Positions 11,563-23,045 of a stretch of DNA of 64,000 bases are shown here, in pieces. Source of the DNA: Cryptomeria japonica (lineage: Eukaryota > Streptophyta > Pinopsida > Cupressales > Cupressaceae); assembly GCF_030272615.1 (NCBI RefSeq), contig NC_081406.1:211828997-211892996 (forward strand). The letters run 5' to 3'. Both the position numbers and the translations under genes were made by a program. The notes beneath the pieces were generated by a model. The model searched no databases. It had not been told where the DNA came from and was given only the letters and a program-made list of their open reading frames with translations. Every line of letters starts with the position of its first letter. Position 1 is the first letter of the stretch.

Positions 11563-11643
11563 ATGCCTTCACGATGACCAGAGCGTCCCGCGAGGATTGA
11601 GATCATGCAACAGGCCGTGATCGACGACGAGCCACTGGACGAG

Positions 11644-11893
11644 GTGAGTTGACTTTGACTTTCTGCATTTCTGTTGACTCTGATTTTCTGTGATCGAAAG
11701 CGGGCCTTGGAATCTGACCCTGGGTTCCACCCAGGGTGCCATGGTCCCTTCAGGGTGCCATGGTCCCCTCAGGGCGCCATGGTCCCAATCAGGACTTGGC
11801 AGGGGTCAACTTTCGATGTTCGTCAATTTGCGTATTTGGCATAGATGATTTTGATGATTGATTACTAATTACACTGATGTTTTTGTGTTACAG
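11644..11893 (+). other. Intron 1 of element A PMD gene
   Basis: Donor gtgagt after GACGAG, acceptor tgtgttacag. It is in phase 0, and joining it links DEPLDE to GLPYMREHT in frame. The intron contains three copies of CAGGGYGCCATGGTCCC at 11732-11786. On the gag-pol strand it would read CT...AC and not splice, so it can persist through retrotransposition. Confidence 0.8.
11732..11786 (+). repeat. Intron-1 array, 3 x ~18 bp
   Basis: Three tandem copies of CAGGGYGCCATGGTCCC with short linkers. The element C gene has about seven copies at the same place (31270-31402). The core matches, in reverse orientation, the minisatellite of the LTRs. Confidence 0.85.
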
Positions 11894-13511
11894 GGTCTCC
11901 CATACATGAGAGAGCACACGGTGGGGTAGATTCTTCATAGTTTGCGAGATCAGATTCCCCGGCTGACTCAGGCAGAGAGAGATACATTGTCTATAGTAGC
12001 TTTGTGGTCTATGATTCTTATGCCAGCCATTCAATTTCATCCTGCGATGCTGATGGCACTCATGGAGCGATGGGATCCTAACACATGCACATTCCAGCTT
12101 CCAGTAGGGGAGATGACGGTGACACTTGAGGATGTGTACCGCATTCTTCACCTACCGATCAGAGGAGCTCCTGTGACATATGCGACCGATCGGTCAACAG
12201 AGGATCATCAGAGGGAGTAGGTATATTGCATAGGGAGAGTCATGCCGAGTGAGACAAGAGGTCGTATCATGGTCAGCTGGCTCTTACATCCTACAGGAGA
12301 GGTGCCCCTCATGAGACATCTTATGATAGCCATCATCGCACTAGTTGTCTGCCCTAATGGGTGAGGTACACACATGCATGGGGATCTCACATGGTGCATC
12401 AGGGCTATGGAGAGACATAGGAGAGTATACGCCTGGGGTCAGAGTATGCTTGCACATCTCTATCATGACCTTGAGGAGTATGTTTTCAGACAGGGTTGTA
12501 GCTTGATGACATGCACACTTCTGCAGGTGTGGATATTTGAGCACTTTACATGCACCAGGCCTGTCAGCTATCCGATGAGTGCGGCTAGCGAGCGACCTAG
12601 GGTATTTGCTTATCCACTTACCAGCGAGTGGAGATTTGGAGATCTACTGTATTGGAGAGTGACATTTGATAGAATGACAGCTGAGGTGACTATATGGAGA
12701 CCGTATCTGCGGATGCACAGATGGGATGGGATGGAGAGACAGTTAGCATGCTTATAGAGGAACCGCCTACTGAGAGGGCGATATCCACATATCATAGTCC
12801 CATTCTACTTTGACCGGGTACAGAGGCAGTTTGGGCTAGAGCAGTGTGTTCCAGCCGATGTACCCATCTACACCCGACACTCACGAGTCCTTCCCAGACC
12901 CAGAGCAGTAGCGAGACCTACGATAGATGATATCGAGATCACAGATATAGAGGGGTCCGACCAAGATGTGGTCACTGATTATGCTGCAAATCCCAGAGCA
13001 CAACGCAAGTATCTCTCATGGTTTGTGAGGACATACCCGGGGCCTATCTTTCCACCAGATCATCCGATAGGCCATCCAGGTCCATGGAGACATGGAGACC
13101 GAGATGAGGATTAGGGATCCAGATTGGAGGAGCCAGAGGAGGGAGAGGGTCATAAGGAGGCAGGAGGGCCTGATCCAACCATAGGAGATCAGCCTAGTGC
13201 TGAGGAGGAGGAAGAAGATGAAGATGACATAGATAGAGATGATGATGAGGAGAATGAGGATGTAGATGAGGATGAGGATGAGGAGGAGGAGGAGGATAGA
13301 GATGATGAGGAGGAGTCAGATGCAACTCCCCATCATTCAGGAGATGATACCATAGCCTTAGATCCTCCCGTTATTCCCCAAAAGGGGGAACACGAGGCGA
13401 TACGGAGACCTGTACCCATCGCACATAGATCATTTGAGTGTGGGGAGCCTAGTAGTTCCCAGTCACAGATGCTACCATATCACGATCCCTACTGGCATGA
13501 GGGAGTTCCAG

Positions 13512-13591
13512 GTATAGTAGGTTTATATTGATTGATTGATGTTTTGATGATATAAAATGGTACTAATACATGATTTGTTCTACTGCTACAG
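13512..13591 (+). other. Intron 2 of element A PMD gene
   Basis: 80-bp intron: donor gtatagtagg, T-rich middle, acceptor actgctacag. It is phase 1: joining gives GVP-A-SVQEW in frame. The same intron is at 33152-33231 in element C. Confidence 0.78.
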
Positions 13592-13992
13592 CTAGTGTGC
13601 AGGAGTGGCGTTCCCTGATCCAGCAGGCAATGACAGATATTTCTACGACGGCGCAGATCCCTAGTTCCTCACAGGTTGCTTATAGACCTCAAGGGAATGC
13701 GGGTCGGCATGATGATTTGTTTTCCCCATTTCGAGTACAGGTAGAGATATGGAGGGAGAGAGAGCGAGCTCTATCAGAGGACCTTCAGCGGGCACAACGT
13801 GATCTAGTAGCAGCTCAGGTCGAGGCTACCTCGTATCACGCGATCCTTATGGATAGGGATCGTAGGAGTTCCTCTCAGAGTCACTCACGATCTATATCAT
13901 GATATACCCCTATGGGTCCACCTGCACGGCCAGATTAGGAGGGAGCATCTAGTTGTCACTCTCCAGCCACCAGGCCTAGGGATAGGAGATGA

Positions 13993-14592
13993 TCTTATGA
14001 TGTAGGGTAGGTCACATTTTGGATGTATAGTGACCTACCTTTGTATATTGATCCACATATATATATATATACATGCTTCTTTGTCTCAAACGTGTTATCT
14101 TTAATGCCTAAAACAATGTATATATTGATTAAAGTTAAGACATTTGGTAGATATACATGTATGTTCTGAATTTAATTTCTATGTGATTGATTTCTCAATG
14201 CTCCATGATTAAATTGATACATGTGTGATATAATTAAAATATTTGATCAAGTACTACATTGATGATAGGGAAGAAAATATGTGTTAAGCCTAAGAATCAT
14301 ATAGCTAATGTGATTTAATTTGAATTTAAACACAACATGACACGATTCAACTTAACACATAAAGACATTGTATAATATGCCAACATAATGAAAAATGTAA
14401 ATCTTTTGTAATTTACATAAATGAATTCAAGACAAACCATAAAGTAAAGAAACACGCTTGTCAGGAACGAAGCAATATATAGATTAAATAAAACATCATT
14501 TAATTCTATTTGCTCTAACAAATATATGCTAACATATTATCCAATTTTGAAGAAGTGAGAAAGGAAATAGATGAATGATAAGGAATGAGGAA
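13993..14592. other. Convergent 3' UTR region of element A
   Basis: About 600 bp between the end of the + strand PMD gene and the end of the - strand pol. AT-rich, with a short TA microsatellite near 14055-14072. It is alignable with 33633-34247 in element C. No ORF of note. Confidence 0.6.
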
Positions 14593-17500
14593 TTAAGCAT
14601 AGTATCTACGCAAGTGCATAGCATTTATAGGGTCTTTAAGAGACGTACCATCTACACCCGCTATTTTATAAGCACCTGATCTATAATCTTCAATAACGAT
14701 ATACGGTCCAAGCCAATTAGGACTAAATTTTCCCTTTTCTTCAGGTAAGGCATTCACATTGCGCTGATTCTCATAGAGAACTAAGTCACCCACTGAGGAG
14801 GAACGTTGAATAACCTTATCATTATAGCTTCGTTGTAGAGTTTTTTGATACACTTGAATATGCTCAAGAGCATTTATACGCTGTTCATCAAGCATCTCAA
14901 GCTGTTGAAGTCTTTGTTCTCTATAAGAATCATCATCTACTATACCTTTGAGAGAAACTCTAAGTGATGGAATCTCTAATTCTAAAGGCATAATAGCATC
15001 AGCACCATAAACAAGATTATAAGGGGTGGTTCCTGTAGCAATTCGTACACTCGTTCGGTAGGCCCAAAGAGCATAGATTAGCTAAGTACTCCAATCCTTA
15101 CCATGCTTATTCACAGTTTTACGAAGAATTTGTTCAATTATCTTATTGGATGATTCGGCTTGACCATTTGATTGAGGATAGTATGGTGTAGAAAATCGAT
15201 GTTTGATATGATACTTCTCGAGGAATTTCTTCATGTCCTTGTTCTTAAATGATGTCCCATTATCAGAGACTATAGTGGAAGGTATCCCAAATCGAGAAAT
15301 AATGTTTTTTAGAAGAAATCGACAAATCACTTCAGCAGTAGTAGAGCGAAGGGGAATAGCTTCTACCCATTTTGTAAAGTAATCTATTGCGGTTATAATG
15401 GAAGTATGTCCTTGAGATGAAGGAGGAGAGATTTTACTGATAAGGTCCAGCCCCCATGCAGAGAAAGGCCAAGAAGCTACATGAGAACGAAGTTCTTGGG
15501 CAGGAGCATGAATCAAATTATTGTGTTGTTGACATTGATGACATTTCTTAACAAATGAAAAAGAATCCTGCTGCATAGTTTGCCAATAATATCCCATACG
15601 GAGCAACCTTTGAACCAAGGATTTGCCTCGAAAATGCCCCCCACAGGCACCTGAATGCGTCTCTTCAAGAGCAATAAGGATTTCTGATTTGTTAAGACAA
15701 CAAAGGAGAAGACTGTTATAACCCCTTCGGTAAAGAACATTAGAAAGAATGATATATCTAGCGGATAGCTTGCGAATTCTAGACCTAGCATTCCTATTGG
15801 TGGATTCAAGAAAGGTACCATCAGTCAAGTATCTCACGATATGCGAATACCATTCATCTGAGTCTATAAAGTCACAACATGTCACCAAGCTAGAATCATC
15901 TACAATAGCTAGAGAAATAAGGTTGTGAATAACAAATTTAAGATCAACCATAGGGTCCTCTAAAAATACCAGAGAAGCCACACATGCCATTGCGTCCACA
16001 TGTCGATTATCTTTTCGAGGAACAAGTTCCATGGTGTAAGAATCAAATTTTTGTAATAAAGAGATAGAAAGGTCTTTATACTGTGATAATTTGTCTTGTT
16101 TCGCTTGATATAGTCCTGTTACTTGTCTTATAATCAGTTGAGAATCTCCAAAAATATGTATGTGTTTTATATTCAAAGCCAAGGCTACCTTTATTCCTGC
16201 TATAAGAGCCTCATATTCAGCAATGTTATTGGTACATAGGAAATTGAGACGATAAGATAAGGGAATGGACTTCTTTGTAGGAGAAATCAGAACAACGCCT
16301 GCCCCTGATCCCGTACGACACTTAGAGCCATCAAAGTATAACTCCCAAGTTTCATCTTTCTCTGTACAAAGAATGAAGTCGTCAGGAAAAGACTCAGGGT
16401 TAGGGAAGGAGAAAGGTGAAGGGGCCTCAACTAGGTGATCGGTCAATGCTTGCCCTTTAATTGCTCTTTGTGAAACAAATTTAAGGTCAAATTCAGTTAA
16501 CATCATGACCCACTTAGCTAGGCGTCCTAATAAATCAGTTTTAGAGAAAAGATGCTTCAACGGATCAAACTTCACCATGACATGGACTTCTTAATTTAAA
16601 AGATAATGTCTCAATTTCTGAGTCGCAAACACTAAGGCCAAGCATTGTCTTTCTATCGCAGAATATCGGGTCTCATAATCGAGTAAGGTACGACTTATAT
16701 AATAAACCGGACACTCCTGACCATCTTTATCATGTTGTGCCAATAATGCTGCAAGAGCATGAGAGGAAGCAGCTGTATAAAGAAGAAAGGGTTTAGAAGG
16801 TTCGGCAGGTTGAAGGATAGGAGGATTAGCCAAATACACTTTTAAATCTTCAAATGCTCGCTGACAATCTTCATTCCATTAAAAAGTGATATTCTTTTTG
16901 AGGAGTTGAGTAAAAGGAAAAGTACGATCCGCAAGTTGAGATACAAACCTACGAATAGCTTGAATCTTTCCTTGTAAGCTTTTGAGTTGAGACACATTTC
17001 TAGGAGGTGGCATGTTGACAATAGCATCTATTTTCTTAATATCCACCTCAATCCCATGATGTGAAACTATGAATCCTAATAGTTTTCCACTATCCACACC
17101 AAAAACACATTTTCGGGGATTCAAGCACATGTGATATTTACGAATCCTTTCAAAGATTTGACGAAGGATCTTAATGTGATCTATGCGGAGAATGGATTTG
17201 GCTAAAACATCATCAACATAATCTTCTAAAATCTTATGCATGTAATCGTGAAAGATAAGCATCATCGCTCGTTGATAAGTTGTGCCAGCGTTTTTAAGTC
17301 CGAAAGGCATCATTACCCAACAAAACGTACCCCAAGGAGTGGTGAAAGCAGTTTTGAATTGATCTTGAGGATTAATGAAAATTTGATTGTATCCTGAAAA
17401 ACCATCCATGAAGGATAACAAAGCATGTCCTGCTATAGAATCAACTATCATGTCAATGTTTGGGAGGGGAAAATCATCTTTCAAAGAAGCTTTATTTAAA

Positions 17501-20126
17501 TCTCGAAAGTCAGTACACATTCTTAATTTATTATTTGATTTAGCCACAGCGACAATATTTGAAATCCTTGGGGAATAATCAATAGGGCGGATAAATCCAG
17601 CCTCCAATAATTTTTCAATCTTAGCCTTAACAAGCAAAGCCACCTTAGGATTCATTTTTCGAATCTTTTGTTTCACAGGCTTAGCATCAGGAACTAAGAC
17701 AATATTATGAGTGACAATCTTAGGATCTATACCAGGCATGTCAGAATATGTCCAAGCAAAGATCTCAGGGAATTCACGCAATAAATCTTCATATTGTTTT
17801 TGTTCCTCTTCATCCAGACATTTTCCAATTTTAATAACTTTTTCTTCATTGCCAGAATCCATCTTAACATCAATGGTGTCGCTTATAAGAAGATTACTTT
17901 GTTGAGGAGTATCCTTTAACTGAGGAAATTCTTTCACAATCTCATCGTTATCAATCTCTTTTCCAAAATAGGCTTCAGTGTTCAAACAATAAGGGAATCC
18001 CCTATTGTGATGATAACGAGGAAGAGTATCATATGCTCCTAAAAACTCAGCTAAAGCATCATCCGTAGGAAAAACATCCAAAGCACAGGCATACGAAGGA
18101 TCAATATACTTAGGGTGTCTCATTGGTAGAGATGTAGAAATAACATTAACACTAATACATGGTCTTCTAGAAGCTTTAGTGCGCTTGCAGGGATTATAAC
18201 CAAGTCCAAAGGCATAATCATAAAGATTATTCTCTAGAGGAACCTTTATTCCTTGTTTGTGAGCACCACAGCCATTTCCATTATACCCATGCTTAGCTAG
18301 CATACGAAAACCACGACCATAATGATCAGCCATTTCAGAAAGAGAAGGTGGTTTTTCATAAGACAAAGAATCAAACCCTTCAGAATTAGAAGTGTGAGGA
18401 GAAGAAGTTTGAGAAGCGGCCACGAAGTTATTGCTCATAGGCTCAGGTAATGTTGATTGATTTTTAGCTTCTTCCTTCTTTTCAGCTTTAAGCTCTCTAG
18501 AAGGAACCTTATATTCACCTACAAAGGTGGGATTAAAATCAAGAGATCCCCAATCATCTTCTGCGAGAATCTTCTCAGGATCAAAATCCTTCTTATGTGT
18601 AGATTCAAGTCGAGAAGAATCTTCTTCAGGAGCTCCAGACTCATCCAAAGAATTTCGATCATTAGAGAGCAAGGATTCATCGATAGGTATCTTGTTTAAA
18701 GAGTCATCACTAGACGAGGAAGGCTTAGAAGAACCCCCTTTGGAAGTAGATGTTTGTAAACAAGCTTGGAAATTAGTATCACCTATCAAGGTATATGTCT
18801 TATTATTATAAATAAATTTAACTTGTCTATGCAATGTAGAGGGGACCGCTTGCATACTATGAATCCAAGGTCTCCCTAATAGCAAGTTGTATGTTAGATT
18901 TCCCGACATAACATGGATAGGAGTAGGCAAAGTAACAGGCCCCACTGTGACGGGTAAGGTGATAGTACCTAATGAGGTTTTAGCCACATTATCAAAGCCT
19001 CAAATAGGACAAGAGTCAGGCTCAATTAGGGATGTATCCACATTCATCTTATGCAAGAGATTAATGCTACACACATTAAGACCAGAGCCATTATCTACTA
19101 GTGTTCATCTTATAGCAGTATCATTTATGATAACCACAATCATCAAGGGATCATATTGATGTTGAATTTCACTAGTGGGCAACTCATCTTGAGTAAACAC
19201 AATATGAGCTTTAGGATTCATCACAGAGTTAACCAAAGACACTATATTACTAGATGTATTCGGTGGAGGAACATTCAAATCTTTCAAAGCATCTTGTAAC
19301 ATTCTGTGATGAGCAGAAGAAGTTTGAATCAAATCCCAAAGGGATATCTTAGCAGGGGTAGCTTTAAGTTGTTCTATGAGATCATATTCCTTATTAAGAA
19401 CTTGTGAAATACGTGGAGCTTGCGGAAGAATTGGTTGAGGATTAGGAAGAGAAACTGGAGTAACCGGAAGAGGATTAGGCTGCCTATTATTTCTAGTATG
19501 ATAAGTATGGGCAACTGCATGATAACTCTCTCTAGTTAATTGCTTGGCATAATTATAAGGACTTATAGGTTTTCTTCCTTGCACAGTGATGATAGGTTTA
19601 TTTAGAGTAAGAAAGGAATCATACCCCCCTTGGATAGTAAGGAGAGGTGATTTAGGAACTTGAAAGGTGGTAGAAGGACAAGCACCTTGGACTTCAAAGA
19701 GAGGCTTATTATGCTCATTCAGGTTTATCATGTTAACTAATTTAGAAGTTTTTTTCTTGTTTAGAGATTTCGATAAAGCCACAAAGTCATCAAGAGCATC
19801 ATCCAACAAAGCATGATCATATCTATTAAAAGGTTTATCTTTTGATTCAAAAGGAGACATCTCCTCATAGAGGGGATTATTGAAAACAACCATGTTACTA
19901 GATTCAGTGGAAGAGTTGATAGGAATGTACCCTTGAGAGGAATCATTCAACTTATCTTTCTCATCACAACGAAATGGCATAGTAACAAGGTTTATGAGTT
20001 TTTGGCCTCTTTAGGATTCAAAAACTCATCTAAAGCTTCATCTAATTCATCTTGGCTATACTCATAATCGGCATAATTGCATACATCATCATAAATATGA
20101 ACATCTTGCAAATAAAAATCCGACAT
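14593..20126 (-). pseudogene. pol: Element A polyprotein: N-terminal domain, protease, G-patch-like, RT, two RNase H, integrase; no Gag
   Basis: Start chosen at 20126 (MSDFYLQDV, conserved in C). The N-terminal ~290 residues have acidic DELDEALDEFL and three (I/V)QG motifs, with no Gag capsid or zinc knuckle. Protease: LVDNGSGLNVC near 19090, then YNLLLGRPWIHSM. G-patch-like segment MLAKHGYNGNGCGAHKQGI near 18250-18310. RT: FRDLNKASLKDDFPLP, DGFSGYNQ, MPFGLKNAGTTYQRAM, active site YVDD near 17205-17220. The first RNase H (LLYTAASSHALAALL) lacks the usual catalytic Asp. The second has YFDGSKCRTGSGAG, AEYEALIAG, GDSQLI and DNRHVDA, so its acidic residues look intact. Integrase has H..H, CHQC and D/D/E intact. 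Stops at about 19104, 19003, 16878, 16592 and 15080, plus a frameshift near 20005, disable it. Confidence 0.9.
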
Positions 20127-20329
20127 TTTGAAATAAAAGTTGCATAAAACTTAGACACACAATGCAAAGAAACAAAGAAACACACTCTCTTTTTTTTTTT
20201 TCCTTTTCTTTTTCTTTTTTTTTTTTTTTGAAAATGAAACTTAAATGAAACACACTAAATCTAGATCTAGATCTAACAAATGCAATGTGAGAGAAAGAAA
20301 TAATTCGTTTCACGTTGGGTTGACCAAAA
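20127..20329 (-). other. Element A leader and primer-binding site
   Basis: Only ~200 bp separate the 5' LTR from the first ATG. On the coding strand the LTR is followed by TTTTGGTCAACCCAACG (about 20313-20329), the expected PBS position; element C has TTTTGGTGAACTTGACG. I do not assign the tRNA. The leader includes a purine run (pyrimidine on +) at 20190-20230. No room remains for a gag gene. Confidence 0.7.
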
Positions 20330-21989
20330 TGTGTGGGGGAAAAAGCGAGACTAGGCTAACATGTCCTAATCCTACCTTTTGACACACATTATGAAATACG
20401 AAAGAGCCTAGAGGTATCGCACAATTGGCTACTTCTTTTTGGTGAAAGAGAGAGCCATGGGCTACCTATTAGGGTTTCTATTCCTTTGTTGTAATTGAAA
20501 GGTAAGATTATGCAAGTTCAATTCTTAACCCCAAAATGCAAGTATGAACTAATAACAAGATTGTAGAATTTAACTTAAACAATGGAAAGCTGCAAACATA
20601 AGGACAAAACAAGAATGCAGATGCATACCCAGAGTTGAAATCTGAGTGAAAATGTTCGGGACGGGGGCGCGGGTGCCACTGTCCTGATTCTGTTCCTGAA
20701 ACTGCACCTGAAACTGCCACTTTGCAACCTGGAAAACTATCAGAACTGCCAAAACTTGTTGTCTGTCAGGAGGACCAGGGTGCCCAGCGCCCCTGTCCCA
20801 GTGACCAGGGCACCTAGCACCCCTGTCCTGGTAGGACTAGGGTGCCCCACGCCCCTGTCCTGGTCTTCTGCTCTGAAACTTGGTGTATGGTTCAGTCTCT
20901 GTCTGCTTCTTTCGGATCTACAACTTGCGGTGTCGTCTGAATCCCGAAATCTGCACTTATATCTGAAAAGGTGTTTGGGCGGCTATATAGGGTTTTGCCT
21001 TAGTCAAACCCCCGCTTTGGTGATTTCCACCTCCATGAATAGCCAAGTTGTATTGTAAAAGTAGTGTGTGTGCAGACCTTGTGTGTGTGCAAGATCTAAA
21101 ATGCAAGTAAGCAAACTAGAGCAACCTAGAAAGTAAACCCTAATTGCTTGTAAATGACAATGTAAATGCTCCAAATCAAGATGCCAAGTGATCTAAAGCA
21201 TGAATGCAAGTGACATAATGAGGCTTATGCAAAGACATGAAATCATACCCAACCCCAAGGGAGGGGTACAAGCCAATCTTCAGTCGATGATCCCTTATTG
21301 CTCTTCAATGCCTTCAAAGCCCTAAGTGAATGAATGGATTTGATGAATGCTTGGAGGATGAATGTTGAGCGTTGCTGAAGTCTTCAAAGATCTACTCTTT
21401 CGCTGCATATGAGGTTCCTGAAAACAAAATTCGAATCCTTTCTAATGAAGAAAGAGAGCTCTTATGTATGAAACCCTAGGTCTTAATTCCAACTTTTGGC
21501 CGACCTAGAGATTGAATATCCCGCCAATTTCTTGGGGTTAAGCTTTATTTTATGATTGGATCGCACTCCTAAAATTTTGGGAAAAATGTCTGGGACCGTG
21601 TGCACTCCAGGTGCAATGGTCCAGGCAACTTTTTACCAAATTTTCAGGGTCGTCGGATATGATGATTTTAGAGAGAATCCCGAAGTTACAGGTGATTTCG
21701 AGATGTTTTGACCTCCGAAATCAAGCCCCCAAGTTCAAAAGAAGGCCTAATTAGGGTTTTTAATTAGATGATGTATTGGAGGAATAAAATGAAAAGGGGC
21801 ACACTTTAATGAAAGGGCCCGACTTTATGACGTGGAGGATGATGAAATAGGACCTTAGACCTAATTAATTTGATTAATTAAGTGCTAAAGGGGAAATGCA
21901 ATGCAAAATGCAAACCGCGGCAAGGCGGGTGCTAAACTAGATGTGAAATTGTACTACTTTAGCAAGTGCGTACAATTTACGATGCTACA
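20330..21989 (-). repeat. Element A 5' LTR
   Basis: 1660 bp, TG...CA, followed by the duplication actac. Candidate minus-strand TATA box ctatatag at 20983-20990; minisatellite at 20772-20863. By eye it differs from the 3' LTR at roughly two positions per 100-140 bp. Confidence 0.93.
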
Positions 21990-21994
21990 ACTAC

Positions 21995-23022
21995 AAAGCA
22001 TGAAAAATTAAAAACCATGAGCCCCTAATCTCGACAATGTCACCAAGGTCCTAACCAAAGGCAATTAGATCAATCTTGAGTACACAATTAATTTCTTAAA
22101 TCATCAATGTCACATGGCGAAATTAATCAATCAATCATTTTAAACAATTATCTTATTTATTTTATTAAATATCCTAGCATATTTAATTAGATAAATCAAT
22201 TTTCCATCAAATCTTCAAAAAAAGGAAACAAATCAAGAAAGAGGAATTGGAAATTATGAGCACAAATCTTCAAAAAAGGAAATAAATCCAAAAAGGAATT
22301 AATTGACCAAGAAAGAATTAAAAATTGAGAAAAGAAATCAATTGAAGATAATATTGAAAAACAAATTAAAAATTGATAAATAATCTCAGAGAAAGCAATT
22401 AAAATAATTGAACATTAAAATTGAATGAAATTGGGAATAAATCAGTTTTTTCTTATTTTATCTTAATTTTAGTTCAAATTTTTCCTTTAAAACTAAGAAA
22501 AGCATCTAATCACATCAATTCACCTAGATTGTGCTTCCTCTTTGGAAAATCTTGACCTCTCATCATCATTTGATCTCAGCCTTTGGTTTCTTTCTGAATT
22601 TTCTATAAATTCGAGCTCTCATCTCTCATTCAAAAATCCTGGAGAATATATTGTTATCATGTTGTTTGTGCTCTAGGTTCATTGATATTTGTGCATTTAG
22701 ATATTCACATATTAGTTATTGTATACGTATTTAAATCATTTAGCTCATTTATTCCTTAAATCATGTTAGATTAATATTGCATCCATCTAGCATTAATGTC
22801 ATGCTCATATAGATTAAAATCCTTTGTCTTGGTGTAGTTTAGTCACTGTATTGCTTATACAAATCTGAGAGCAATCTTATACTCACATCTTTTAGAAGGC
22901 AATGGGTCGATTTGTTATGGTTTTCATATTCATGCTTATATTTGTCTAGCCATACATGTAATGTCTTAATTGAAGTGTTGTGTATTAAAGATATAGATAC
23001 AGGTCCACTTTTCACACACACA
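21995..23022 (+). repeat. Element B 5' LTR (main part)
   Basis: Aligns with 49230-50302 over nearly its full length, starting at 'ccatgagcccctaatctcga' and ending in a CA repeat (cacttttcacacacaca). The right LTR has an extra ~50-bp stretch near 49355-49400. Element A inserted very near its left end. Confidence 0.9.
22602..22612 (+). promoter_or_regulatory. Candidate TATA box in element B 5' LTR
   Basis: tctataaattc occurs here and again in the 3' LTR at 49870-49880, about 420 bp before the LTR end. The sequence and its conservation fit a Pol II TATA box for element transcription. Confidence 0.55.
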
Positions 23023-23045
23023 TTTCCGGCACCCACCGTGGGGTA
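23023..23045 (+). other. Element B primer-binding site
   Basis: Starts tttccggcacccaccgtggg directly after the 5' LTR. Its position defines the PBS. This type of '..CACCGTGGGG' sequence is common after plant gypsy LTRs; I do not assign the priming tRNA. Confidence 0.65.

Larger units (their letters stand above)
11563..13992 (+). pseudogene. Antisense plant mobile domain (PMD) gene of element A, three exons
   Basis: Predicted exons 11563-11643, 11894-13511 and 13592-13992. Introns start gtgagt and gtatag and end cag; phases 0 and 1 keep the frame, giving about 700 codons. Exon 1 ends DDEPLDE. Exon 2 has the PMD signature: LMALMERWDPNTCTFQLPVG, EMTVTLEDVYRILHLPI, then YAWGQSMLAHLYHDLEEYV and TLLQVWIFEHFTCTRP, followed by an acidic Asp/Glu tract (13199-13320). 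Exon 3 encodes a likely coiled coil (WRERERALSEDLQRAQRDLV). PMD proteins (MAIN/MAIL1 type, PF10536) are nuclear silencing-related or transposon-borne. It runs opposite to gag-pol and converges on it. In-frame stops (exon 1; 11927; 12218; 12362; 12755; 13112; 13900) mostly look like C-to-T changes. The 13112 stop is shared with C. Confidence 0.85.
9322..21989 (-). mobile_element. Tat element A: complete Gag-less Ty3/gypsy element with antisense PMD gene
   Basis: 12,668 bp with two 1660-bp LTRs (9322-10981, 20330-21989) beginning TGTGTGGGGG and ending GATGCTACA, and a perfect duplication actac (9317-9321, 21990-21994). Coding direction is minus: PBS next to the right LTR, purine tract next to the left LTR. 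The + strand carries a spliced PMD gene. The LTRs look only a few percent different by eye, so A is younger than B and copia-1. Element C is its close relative. Confidence 0.95.

Noticed and set aside
12610-12795. Minus-strand ORF repeated at 32226-32411
   Set aside because: Present in both A and C only because it lies opposite conserved PMD codons.
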